Source: Microbacterium sp. MYb54
GTDB taxonomy: Bacteria; Actinomycetota; Actinomycetes; Actinomycetales; Microbacteriaceae
Length of the DNA: 64,000 bases
Reading direction: 5' to 3'
Assembly (NCBI RefSeq): GCF_002979515.1
Contig: NZ_PCPA01000012.1
Location: 62,001 to 126,000, forward strand
The notes beneath the pieces are model-generated. The model was given only the letters and a program-made list of their open reading frames with translations, did not search any database and was not told the DNA's origin. Every line of letters begins with the position of its first letter. The stretch's first letter is position 1. Positions 17,434 through 26,700 of the stretch are shown one piece after another. The position numbers and the translations under genes were made by a program.

Positions 17434-18843
17434 ATGGCAGACAACGACCCGACACCCGAGGACTTCCAGGAGTTCCTGCGGAAGATGCTCGCGAACCAGA
17501 GCGGCGGGGACATCGATCCCGAGGCGCTCCGGGGCGCGTTCGAAGGAATGGACGGCTTCACACTCGACCCGGCGATGATGCAGACGATCATGTCGCAGCT
17601 CCAGGGCGCCTTTGGAGGCGACCCCTGGGACAACGCGCTGCGCCAGGCTCTGTTCATCGCCAACCGCGACGGACAGGGCGTGACCGACGGGTCGCGCACA
17701 TCACTCGCCGACTCCTTCGCCCTCGCGAACCTGTGGCTGGGCGAGGCGACGACCATCTCCGAGCTCTCCGAGGCCCCGACCGCGATGACCCGAGGCGAGT
17801 GGGTAGAGAAGACCCTGCCGGTGTGGAAGGAGATCGCCGACCCCGTGTCGACGAGCATCGCCGACGCCCTGACCTCGGCGCTGGACACCCAGGTGCCCGA
17901 AGAGATGCGCAGCGTCGTCCAGGGCGCGGGCAAGCTGATGCGGGGCCTGGGCGGCTCCGTGTTCGCCGCGCAGTTCGGACAGGTGCTCGGCAACCTCTCA
18001 CTCGAGGTGGTGTCCGGCGGCGACGTCGGCATTCCCGTGCTCCCGGCGGGGACCGCGGCGATCATCCCCCAGAACCTGACGGCATTCGGCGAGGGTCTCG
18101 AGATCCCCGAAGACCAGATCGCGCTCTACCTCGCCACCCGCGAGCTCGCCTATGCGCGTCTCTACCGCCATGCGAAGTGGCTGCACCTGCACGTGATGGC
18201 GCAGATCACCGACTTCGCACGCGGAGTGACCGTCGACGTGGACGCCCTCGAAGACGTGGCAAGTCGCCTCGACCCCTCGGACCCCGAGGAACTGCGTGCG
18301 GCCATCGAGGGCGGGGCACTGCTCCCCGTGCAGAGCGAGGCACAGCGTGAGGCGCTCACCCGGCTCGAGAACCTCATCGCGACGATCGACGGCTGGGTGG
18401 ACGTGGTCACCGCCCAGGCGACCTCACGCCTCCCCGACGGCGCCCGCATCGCAGAGGCAGCCCGACGTCGACGTGCCGTTGGCGGACCTGCCGAGGACGC
18501 GCTCGGCGCGCTGGTGGGCCTAAAGCTCCGACCGCGGCGTATGCGCGAGGCCTCGGCCATGTGGCAGGCCGTGACGGATGCCGTCGGCATCAGCGGACGC
18601 GATTCACTCTGGGACTACCCCGACCTCATGCCGACCGCCGAAGACATCGACGATCCGAGCTCACTGGTGGCGCGCCTGCAAGCCGCAGAACGCGGCGAAC
18701 AGCCTGTTGCCGACGAATTCGATGAGGCGCTCGCCCGCCTGCTCGACGGCGATGACTTCGCGCAGGACAAGCCGGCAGACGGCACGACCGACGAGAACGA
18801 GGATGGTGGCGACGCCGCACCCGAGGGAGACCGACCGGTCTGA
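17434..18843 (+). CDS. DUF2342/TIGR03624 family putative hydrolase ('zinc-dependent metalloprotease')
   Basis: This 469-aa protein belongs to the actinobacterial family often called zinc-dependent metalloprotease or F420-associated protein. The conserved core includes GSVFAAQFGQVLGNLSLEVVSGGDVGIP, a long central segment with RELAYARLYRHAKWLHLHVMAQI, and DDLW-like WDYPDLMPTAEDIDDP near the end. No HExxH zinc motif is visible in the usual place, so proteolytic activity should not be assumed. The C-terminal ~45 residues are acidic and low complexity. It is divergent from the Lon-like gene, as in mycobacterial genomes. Confidence 0.8.
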   Translation: MADNDPTPEDFQEFLRKMLANQSGGDIDPEALRGAFEGMDGFTLDPAMMQTIMSQLQGAFGGDPWDNALRQALFIANRDGQGVTDGSRTSLADSFALANLWLGEATTISELSEAPTAMTRGEWVEKTLPVWKEIADPVSTSIADALTSALDTQVPEEMRSVVQGAGKLMRGLGGSVFAAQFGQVLGNLSLEVVSGGDVGIPVLPAGTAAIIPQNLTAFGEGLEIPEDQIALYLATRELAYARLYRHAKWLHLHVMAQITDFARGVTVDVDALEDVASRLDPSDPEELRAAIEGGALLPVQSEAQREALTRLENLIATIDGWVDVVTAQATSRLPDGARIAEAARRRRAVGGPAEDALGALVGLKLRPRRMREASAMWQAVTDAVGISGRDSLWDYPDLMPTAEDIDDPSSLVARLQAAERGEQPVADEFDEALARLLDGDDFAQDKPADGTTDENEDGGDAAPEGDRPV

Positions 18844-18865
18844 ACCGGGCGGCCGACCGCGCCTG

Positions 18866-18927
18866 ATCCGTGGACATCCGCACCTCTCCTCCCCCGTTGC
18901 GGGGACGGGGTCGAGTTGTCCACGGAT
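18866..18927. repeat. Inverted repeat in the 132-nt gap after the DUF2342 gene
   Basis: Eleven-base arms (18866-18876 and 18917-18927) are perfect complements separated by 40 nt, which contain a smaller CCCCG/CGGGG hairpin. It could act as a terminator. The right arm, TTGTCCACGGA, also resembles an actinobacterial DnaA box with one mismatch, but I do not claim that function. Confidence 0.5.
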
Positions 18928-18962
18928 GCCTCCTTCCGGCCCCGTACACCCGACATCCCCTC

Positions 18963-18968
18963 CAGAAT
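18963..18968 (+). promoter_or_regulatory. -10 hexamer CAGAAT, 7 nt before start 18976
   Basis: It supports ATG 18976 as the start of the cyclodehydratase-like gene. Confidence 0.5.
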
Positions 18969-18975
18969 CGGTGGG

Positions 18976-19842
18976 ATGCCGCTGACTCCGTCGATCCTCA
19001 CGCGCTTGAACCCGAGCGCACCGCTGCTGTGGCGGGATGAGCACACACTTCAGCTCGGCGACGACGGCGATCTGCGTGTCGACACCGAGGCGGTCTGGGT
19101 GGAACCACTGCTCAGCAGGTTGCGCTCGGGATTCCGACGTGGTTCCTTCGACGTGATCGCCCATGCGGCGGGTGCACCACGCGACGCCGCACGGGCGCTA
19201 CTCGCCCGTCTCGATCCGGTGCTGCTCGACGACGTGGCACAGGCTCGTCCGGCATGGGTGGAGAGCATCGGCATCACCGATGGACGCAGCGAGTACCGGA
19301 TGCGCGACGCGCTCACGGATGAAGGCATCACCCTCGTCGACCATGGCGACCGCCCGGGCGTCGGTGTCGTGCTCGTGCAGGGAGCCGCTGCCGCCCTGCA
19401 GTTCGCCCGCTATCTGCGCGAGGACATCGTCCACCTCCCGGTGTCGTTCGAGCCGGGCCGTGTGACCGTCGGACCGCTCGTCGACCCCGGCGCTTCGGCG
19501 TGTCTCACCTGTCGTGATGCCCACGCCAGAGACCTCGACCCGGCATGGCCGCTGCTGCACACGCAGATGATCGGCCGCGACCCCGGCCCGATCCGCGCTG
19601 CGCAGGTCGCTGAGGCCGCGCGGCTCACGGCCCTGCTCCTCACCGCGAACACGAGTTCGGATGGGCGTCTGGTGCGCGTCAGCGAGGACGGTTCGCGCGA
19701 GTGGCGTTCGGTGTCGTTTCACGAAGAATGCCGGTGCCGCGGGTCGTGGTGCCCATCTCAGCGAGGAACCGCGACGGGGACCGCTCCCCCCGCCCCGCAG
19801 ATCTCGACCACGACAGCGCCAACGTTCGCGCGGCGCGCGTGA
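18976..19842 (+). CDS. Cyclodehydratase/ThiF-like (TOMM-type) protein, orphan
   Basis: This 288-aa protein resembles the SagC-like/ThiF-like proteins annotated as bacteriocin biosynthesis cyclodehydratase in actinobacteria. It has a leader-binding-like N-terminal region (LLWRDEHTLQLGDD) and the segment VDPGASACLTCRDAHARDLDPAWPLLHTQM. It ends in SVSFHEECRCRG, a Cys-rich tail typical of this family. No precursor peptide, YcaO or dehydrogenase gene is nearby, and the same gene sits beside the uvrD-type gene in many actinobacteria, so a housekeeping role is likely. Its 3' end overlaps the helicase gene tail-to-tail by 164 bp. CAGAAT lies seven nt before the ATG. Confidence 0.65.
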   Translation: MPLTPSILTRLNPSAPLLWRDEHTLQLGDDGDLRVDTEAVWVEPLLSRLRSGFRRGSFDVIAHAAGAPRDAARALLARLDPVLLDDVAQARPAWVESIGITDGRSEYRMRDALTDEGITLVDHGDRPGVGVVLVQGAAAALQFARYLREDIVHLPVSFEPGRVTVGPLVDPGASACLTCRDAHARDLDPAWPLLHTQMIGRDPGPIRAAQVAEAARLTALLLTANTSSDGRLVRVSEDGSREWRSVSFHEECRCRGSWCPSQRGTATGTAPPAPQISTTTAPTFARRA

Positions 19843-21400
19843 CACCTACATAGGCCAGACGCCGTTCCTCGTCGATCGACTCGAAGGTCGTCGCGTACGA
19901 GATGGGCAATGAGCCCTCGGCCCAGCCCGCCAGGTGCACGTGGGCCCATTCGAGGCCCTTCGCCGCATGCAGGGTCGACAGGGTCACCGTGCGCATCGTC
20001 GGCTCGTGCTGGTCCTTCGCCCGCGCCATCAGGGCGTCGCTGAAGCTGCGCAGGTTCGCGTCGGGTCCGGCCTCTTCCGCGAGCCTCAGGATGGCGCGTC
20101 GCGCCTCCCAGCCGCCGCGTTGAGCGCCACCGGCCGCCGGCGGCTCCTCGGTGAGACCGAGCTCGCGCAGCACTCGCTGCACCCCCGGCAGGAACCCCTG
20201 TTCGCTCGGAGCGACGGCGGCAGCGCGCAGCGCGAGGATCGCCTGGCGCACCTCCGGCATCGAGAAGAAGCGGGTCCCTCCCAGAACCGACGTCGCGATG
20301 CCCTCGGCGCCGAGGGCCTGCTGCAGCACGGCGGACTGGGCGTGGGCGCGGTAGAGCACCGCGATCTCCGAAGGGGAGGCACCAGCCTCGATACGCGCGG
20401 AGATCGCTGCGGCGATACCCGCCGCTTCCTCACCCTCCGTGTCGTATGCGGTGACCGTCGGAGCATCCGCGGTGAACTGCTCCCGCGCGGGCACGAGCTC
20501 AAGAGCACCTGCGCGACCGTGCATCAGAGCGTTCGCCACCGTGAGGATCGGGGGCTGGGACCGGTAGTTCGTCTCCAGCCGCACCACGGTGGCGTCAGGG
20601 TGACGACGCTCGAACTCGAGCAGGAATCGCTGTTCGGCGCCGGCGAACGAGTAGATGGTCTGGCTGGCGTCGCCGACCACGCAGATGTCGTGCCGGTCAC
20701 CGAGCCAGAGTTCGAGCAGGCGGTTCTGCAGCGGAGAGACGTCCTGGAACTCGTCGACGGTGAAGTGACGGTACTGCTCGTGGACGGAGGCGGCGACCCG
20801 CGGCTCGGCCTCCAGCATGCCGGCGCACGCGAGGAGCACGTCTTCGAAGTCGAGCTGGCGACGGTCGTCCTTCAGCGCCTCGTACCCGCGCATCAGCTCG
20901 ACGAGCTGGCCGGCGTCGACCCCGCTGATGGGGCGTCCGAGCGCGGCGTACTGGTCGATGGAGAGCATCGAGACCTTGCGCCACTCGATCTCGGAGGCGA
21001 TGTCACGGAGGGTCGCGGTGGTGGGCCGGAGGCGGATCGCATCGGCTGCCTGCCCCAGCATCCGCACCTTGTTGTCGATGATCGACGGGGCCGGCGAGCC
21101 GGCGAGCGTGGGCCAGAAGAAGTTCAACTGCGCGAGCGCGGTCGCGTGGAAGGTGCGGGCGGCGACCCCCTCCACACCGAGCGCGCGTAGACGGCCCCGG
21201 AGCTCGCCCGCGGCTTTGGCGGTGAAGGTGACCGCCATCACACGCGACGGCGAATACGCACCGGTATCGACACCGTGCGCGATGCGGTGCGTGATGACGC
21301 GCGTCTTTCCGGTCCCTGCTCCGGCGAGCACGGCGACGGGTCCTCGCAACACGGATGCTGCCGCCCGCTGCCGCTCGTCGAGGGCATCGAGTGCGCTCAC
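19679..21400 (-). CDS. UvrD-type superfamily I DNA helicase, UvrD2-like
   Basis: This 573-aa 3'-5' helicase has Walker A GAGTGKT at 27-33, the Walker B/Q-type motif FTVDEFQDVSPLQ, GDASQTIYSFAGA, ETNYRSQPPIL, STLHAAKGLEW and VTRAART. The position next to nudC matches mycobacterial uvrD2. Unlike mycobacterial UvrD2, it stops soon after the last helicase motif and has no recognisable HRDC or tetracysteine tail. Its role is probably DNA repair or replication-conflict resolution. The start codon overlaps the nudC stop by four bases. The 3' end overlaps the convergent cyclodehydratase-like gene. Confidence 0.87.
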   Translation of the reverse strand: MSALDALDERQRAAASVLRGPVAVLAGAGTGKTRVITHRIAHGVDTGAYSPSRVMAVTFTAKAAGELRGRLRALGVEGVAARTFHATALAQLNFFWPTLAGSPAPSIIDNKVRMLGQAADAIRLRPTTATLRDIASEIEWRKVSMLSIDQYAALGRPISGVDAGQLVELMRGYEALKDDRRQLDFEDVLLACAGMLEAEPRVAASVHEQYRHFTVDEFQDVSPLQNRLLELWLGDRHDICVVGDASQTIYSFAGAEQRFLLEFERRHPDATVVRLETNYRSQPPILTVANALMHGRAGALELVPAREQFTADAPTVTAYDTEGEEAAGIAAAISARIEAGASPSEIAVLYRAHAQSAVLQQALGAEGIATSVLGGTRFFSMPEVRQAILALRAAAVAPSEQGFLPGVQRVLRELGLTEEPPAAGGAQRGGWEARRAILRLAEEAGPDANLRSFSDALMARAKDQHEPTMRTVTLSTLHAAKGLEWAHVHLAGWAEGSLPISYATTFESIDEERRLAYVGVTRAARTLALSWSRSAGRGERSPSRFLAEMGTTTRGTGILRETTPNATRANRPR

Positions 21401-22278
21401 GCGCGATCCTCGTACCAGTCGATGATCAGCGCCCGTGCGATCGATGCGGGACCTGGGAGTCCGACCGGTCCGTCTCCGGCGAGCGCGGATCCGATCTCGG
21501 CGCGCGTGAACCAGCGCACCTCGATGATCTCCTCACCGTCGGGGCGCGCCGCTGACTCGTCATCGACGATGGCACGGAACCCGACCATGAGCGATCGCGG
21601 GAACGGCCAGGCCTGAGAGGAGATGTATCGCAGGGCGGACAGACGCACCCCTGACTCCTCCTCGATCTCGCGGTACGCGGTCGATTCGAGCGACTCCCCT
21701 GCTTCGGTGAAGCCCGCGAAGCAGGAGAACATCCGTCCGCCCCAGTTCGCGTTGGCGCCGAGCAGAAGACGTTCGCCGTCTCGGCTCTCGACGGCGACGA
21801 TCACGGCCGGATCCGTGCGAGGGAAGTGCTGGCGGCCGCATACGAGACAGCGCCGCGACCACCCGGCCTGTTGAAGTTCTGTCCCCCCACCGCACGTCGG
21901 GCAGAACGGTGCATCGCGAAGCCAGCCGGCGAGGGCGATGGCGCCGATGAGCAGCTCGGACTCCTGCCCGTCGATGCGGCCGCCGAGGTCGCGCAGCCCG
22001 AGCCAGATCTCGTCGGGTGCGGCGTCGAGCGCTTCGGTCTCCGGCGGGGCAGCCGCCAACAGCAGCACCGAGCCGTCGGCATCGCGTCCCAGAAGAGCCC
22101 ACGTCGCTTCCACGACCGCTGCGGGCGGAACCCGCAGCAATGCGGAATCGACGACTCGGACCCGGCCTTCGCGCACCACGATCACGCGGGTCATCGGGTC
22201 GTCGCGCAGGCGATCGAGCACGTCCGGCTCCTCGCGGAGTTCGGCTGCACGGTCGAGGGACGGGCGCTGAATGGTCAT
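21397..22278 (-). CDS. nudC: NAD(+) diphosphatase NudC
   Basis: This 293-aa Nudix enzyme hydrolyses NAD(H) and, in characterised relatives, removes NAD caps from RNA. The zinc ribbon cysteines are C126, C129, C144 and C147. The Nudix box GFTEAGESLESTAYREIEEESG spans 189-210, and the NudC-specific motif SQAWPFPRS is at 221-229. GAGGGAG precedes the ATG. It is coupled to the helicase gene by an ATGA overlap and is divergent from the phosphotransferase-like gene. Confidence 0.95.
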   Translation of the reverse strand: MTIQRPSLDRAAELREEPDVLDRLRDDPMTRVIVVREGRVRVVDSALLRVPPAAVVEATWALLGRDADGSVLLLAAAPPETEALDAAPDEIWLGLRDLGGRIDGQESELLIGAIALAGWLRDAPFCPTCGGGTELQQAGWSRRCLVCGRQHFPRTDPAVIVAVESRDGERLLLGANANWGGRMFSCFAGFTEAGESLESTAYREIEEESGVRLSALRYISSQAWPFPRSLMVGFRAIVDDESAARPDGEEIIEVRWFTRAEIGSALAGDGPVGLPGPASIARALIIDWYEDRA

Positions 22279-22330
22279 CGACTCCCTCTTTCACGGGCGT
22301 GGCGGAGGCGGGACCGCCCCTGAGCCCACC

Positions 22331-22336
22331 TACCCT
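22331..22336 (+). promoter_or_regulatory. -10 hexamer TACCCT, 6 nt before start 22343
   Basis: It supports ATG 22343 as the start of the phosphotransferase-like gene. Confidence 0.5.
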
Positions 22337-22342
22337 GGGGGC

Positions 22343-23704
22343 ATGGGACGCTCTCCATTCACTCTAGCCGCGGCAGTGACCGCCGCACTGCCCGGGGCGG
22401 AGGTCACCGGCGCCCGTGGTCTGAGTGCAGACGGCGACGGACGCTTCGACTCGGCCATCGCCTCGCTGGCAGACGGCCGTGAGCTCGCGATCCGGGTCGC
22501 CGACGACGACGAGACGGCGCGTGAACTCGCTGCCGAGGCGATCGCGCTGCGTGCGCTGACCGACGGCGCGCGCGCCATGCTCCCGTTCCGCGCCCCCGCC
22601 TACATCGGGGAGACGCGCATCGGCGACGGACGCGCGCTCGTCACCGAACTCCTCCCCGGCTTCCAGATCGAGGCCGCGATGGTACCGGCCGGGCGCGGCG
22701 CAGCCGAGTCGATGGGTACGTCGATCGCCGCAGTGCACGGGCTGCCCACCTCGGTCGTCCGCGGTGCAGGACTCACCACTCGCAGCGCCGAGGAGAGTCG
22801 CGCAGAACTCGAGCGGCTGATCGACACCGCGGCGGCCACCGGCCGGGTTCCCGCCCGTCTGACCGTCCGCTGGCGCGATGCCGTCGCTGACGACGACCTG
22901 TGGCGGTTCGAGTCGACCGTGGTGCTCGGCGGCGTCCAGGCGACCTCGTTCCTGTTCCAGGATGACCCCGAACGCGGGCCGGAGGTCGTCGGCCTCCTCG
23001 GCTGGCACGGGCTCTCCGTCGGGGACCCCGCCGTCGATCTCTCCTGGCTTTCTGCCGCGGCCGAAGCCTCCGACGACGTGCACGCCGCCTACGCGCGCTC
23101 CATCGACCGGGCGCCGGACGGTGGCCTCGAGGTGCGCGCTCGCCTGCTCGCCGAACTGGAGTTCGCGCGGTGGCTCGTGCACGGCGACTCGATGCACCGG
23201 CCCGACATCGTCGACGATGCGGCAACCCTGCTCGTCGCCCTCGCCGAGGGTCTGCACTCCGAAGACCTCAGCATCATCGAAGAGCGCAGCGCCGGCGTCG
23301 ACTCCGCCCTGGATGCGCTCGACCGCGTGCCCAAGGACGCCGTCGTCGAGGTCGACACCTCGATGCACACCGATGCCTACAACCCCGAAGAGCTGTGGAT
23401 CGAGATGCCGGAGGAGTCCGACTCGCCCCAGACCGACACGGCATCCGCTGAGCCCTTGCCCGGTGCCGCAGCCGATCGGGATCAGGATGACAGCGGCCAC
23501 CGCGCCGAGATGCTGAACGTCGAGACCGAGGACCTGTCGGCCGCGAGGAGCATCTTCGCAGGAACCCATGCTGCCGACGACCGCGATGGATCGCGTCCTA
23601 GGGCGTCGGACACCGGCGCCGAGTACGACGACGCTGACTCGGACGAGGCTCAGCGCGCGGCGCGAGCAGCACTCCAACGGTGGAAGAGCTCCTCCTCCGA
23701 GTAG
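22343..23704 (+). CDS. Macrolide/aminoglycoside phosphotransferase-like protein
   Basis: This 453-aa protein has a kinase-like fold in residues 1-300. Visible features are LAIRVADDDETARELAAEAIALRAL, LVTELLPGFQIEA and GLLGWHGLSVGDPAVDLSWL, matching the C-terminal catalytic/metal part of APH-type kinases. The canonical HGDL...N catalytic loop is not clear; RFESTVVLGGVQATSFLF occupies its place, so kinase activity is uncertain. The last ~150 residues are acidic and low complexity. ATG 22343 has TACCCT six nt upstream. It is conserved next to nudC and adnB-like genes in Microbacterium-type genomes. Its 3' end overlaps the convergent adnB-like gene by 55 bp. Confidence 0.68.
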   Translation: MGRSPFTLAAAVTAALPGAEVTGARGLSADGDGRFDSAIASLADGRELAIRVADDDETARELAAEAIALRALTDGARAMLPFRAPAYIGETRIGDGRALVTELLPGFQIEAAMVPAGRGAAESMGTSIAAVHGLPTSVVRGAGLTTRSAEESRAELERLIDTAAATGRVPARLTVRWRDAVADDDLWRFESTVVLGGVQATSFLFQDDPERGPEVVGLLGWHGLSVGDPAVDLSWLSAAAEASDDVHAAYARSIDRAPDGGLEVRARLLAELEFARWLVHGDSMHRPDIVDDAATLLVALAEGLHSEDLSIIEERSAGVDSALDALDRVPKDAVVEVDTSMHTDAYNPEELWIEMPEESDSPQTDTASAEPLPGAAADRDQDDSGHRAEMLNVETEDLSAARSIFAGTHAADDRDGSRPRASDTGAEYDDADSDEAQRAARAALQRWKSSSSE

Positions 23705-26700
23705 ACGCGATCGCCGCGGATGATCAGGTCGTCCGCCACGTAGTACAGCGCCACGTCGATGTCGTCCAGCGGCACGTCGAAACGACGGTGGTACGCGAGT
23801 CGATAGAGCGCGAGCTGCAGCATCCGCTCGTCGCGTTCCTTCGCCGTGCGCGGAGCCTTACCCGTCTTCCAGTCGACGATCTCGATGCGTCCGCCGCGAT
23901 CAGCCCGTCGGTACACGGCGTCGAGCTTGCAGATGACGATGTGGGATCGTGGTTCGCCGTCGTTCTCGGGCAGACCGGCACCGAGTGCGAAGTCGATCTC
24001 GATCTCCACGGCGATCGGTTTCAGCCCGCCCCATTCGCTGCGCTCGAAGATCTCCTGCAGAACCGAGAGGTCGGCAGCGTCGGCCGCGGCACCCGGTCCG
24101 TCGGGTGCCTGCGTCGTGGCATGCGCGGAATCGGACGGCACCTCGTCGGCATCGATCTCCCAGAGCGCCTCGTCGACACGGCTGCCGACGCCGACGAGCT
24201 CGGAGCGCTGCTCGACCCAGGCGTGGAAGAGGGTGCCGAGGCGTGTCTGCCGGTACGGTCGCTCGGGCATCGGCCTGACGATCGACGACAGCGTGCCGGA
24301 GAAGTCGGTGACGTAGTCCTTGAATCGCGATGCCGGCACGCGGGTCGGGGCCTCAGCGTCGGTACCGCGCTGGCGGGCCGCACGCTCCGCGAGCAGACGC
24401 GTGAGTTCGATCGACGGCTCGGCCGTACCGGAACGGATCGCCTCGCCCACGACGGCAACGGCGTCGGCGACGACTTCTCGCCGCGCACCCAGCGGGTCGA
24501 GCGGCCAACGAAGGGTTGCTCCGGGGCCGTCATAGGGGTTCTCATCCGGGTCCACCGTCTCGATGGGATCGAGCCCTCGCACCTCGATAGCCTCGGCTAG
24601 ATAGGGACTCGGCGTGCGCGGCGCCTTCTGCCCTGCCCAGTGCGCACCGCTGAGCATCAGATCGGTCCGCGCACGGGTGACCGCGACATACGCGAGACGC
24701 CGCTCCTCCTGCTGCTGGTAGGTGCGGTAGGCGTCTTTGAAGCGCTTGAGTGCGCCGCCCTGCGGATTCGCCTTCGTCGCCCCTCCCGACAACGAAGCCT
24801 GAGCGAGCTTCTGACGTTTTCCTGGATCGGCCTCGTCGCCCATCGCCTCCACCGGATCCCACTCGAAGCGGGGCAGCGCATCGCGATCACCTCGCAGAGC
24901 GAACGGCACGACGCCGAACCCGAACCAGCCGGAGGTGTCGGACACGCGGCTGGGAAGTTCGTCGACCACCAGGCGGACCACCGCGACGGCGTCCCACTCC
25001 AGCCCCTTCGACCCGTGGATCGTGAGCAGCTGCACGACCCCGGCCTCCGGAGGCTCAGGACGAGGCATCAGCTCATCCGTGCTCTCGGCCTTGTCGAGCC
25101 AGGCGAGCAGGCTGCCGATGCTCCCCCGCTCGTCTGCGGCGAGGAACGCCCGCACCTCATCGGCGAAGGCTCTCAGCTGCGTCGCCGCGATGCGTGCCGG
25201 CCCTCTGGTCTCATTCGCCGCCAGCTCGATGTCCAGCCGCAGCTCGAGCTCGATGAGACGGATCAGCTCCGGGATCGGCTGCGAAGACGCACGGCGAAGC
25301 CGTTCCAGCATCTCGCCTGCCGCACGCACCCGTGCGCGACCGTCGGGGGTGATCGTCTCGAGCAGCCGATAGTCGTCACGCACCGCCCGCACCACGTCGA
25401 CCGCATCGATGATGGAGACTGCTTCGTCGGCGCCGCGCGAGGAGCGCAACCGTGCCCGTACCTCTTCGGGCAACGGCGCCATCGCGGTGTCGCGCTCCGA
25501 GAGCGTGCGACCGAGATCGTAGAGAGCAGCCATGTCGGCCACGCCGACTCCGAAGCGTGGACCCGTGAGCAGACGGATCAGCGCCGAGCCCGCGGTCGGG
25601 TCGTGCACGACCCGCAGAGTCGAGACGACGTCGACCACCTCCGGCGTCGCGAGCAATCCGCCCAACCCCAGGATGCGGTGCGGGATGCGGCGAGCGGCGA
25701 GCGCGGCCGCGAAGGTCTGCATGTGCCGCTTCGACCGGAAGAGGATCGCCCCGGTGTGCGGTCTCGCCCCTTGCGTCTCGCCGGAACCGCGGGCCTCGTG
25801 TGCAGCCCGACGCTGGGCGAACCACTCCGCCACCGCGGATGCCTCCTCATCGACCGTGAACGGATACTCCACGGTCACGGTGCCATCACCCGCTCCCGGG
25901 CGGGGCTCGAGAGGCGGTACATCGAGTCCTGGCCGCTGCAGCGGGCTCAGCACGCTGTTCGCGATGTCGAGGATGCCGCGGTCGTTCCGCCAGCTCGTCA
26001 TGAGGCTGTAGGTCTCTGCCGTCGCGGTGCTCGAGAAGGTCCGGGAGAAGGCGTAGAGGTTGTCGGCGCTCGCACCCCGCCAGCCGTAGATCGACTGATG
26101 GGGATCTCCGACCGCCATCACCGCGGAGTCCCGGAAGAGTTCCGCGAGGAAACGCGTCTGGATGACGGACGTGTCCTGATACTCGTCCAGCAGCACGACG
26201 CGGTGCTGCTCACGGAGCTCGGCGCGCACATCCGGTGCAGACTCGACGATGTCGTAGGCGCCGCTCACCTGGTCCGCGAAGTCCAGCACTCCACGCCGTT
26301 CCTTCTCCGCGATGTAGTCGCGTACCAGGCGTGACAGCGTCGGCAGGCTGAGAAGGTTCATCGCCGCCTTCTCGACATCGCCGTTGCCGCGGTACGGCTC
26401 GAACGCGACGGCCTGCTCGTGCGCGATGCGTTGAGCCAGATCGAGGTCCACCCGATGATCGAGGGCGTCTCCCGCGAGTCGTTGCACAGCATCGATGACA
26501 GTGCCGAGCGCGAACTCGATGCTCTCCAGTTCCGGGATGTCACTGCGGAGCACGACCTCGCGCGCCAGCATCCAGGAGGCGGCCTGAGAGAGCATCACCA
26601 CGTCGGGATCCCGACCGATGCGCGCCGCGTGCTCGCGGACGATGCCGTCGGCGAAGGCGTTGTAGGTCGAGACCCGAGGGCGGATCATCAGATCTTCCGC

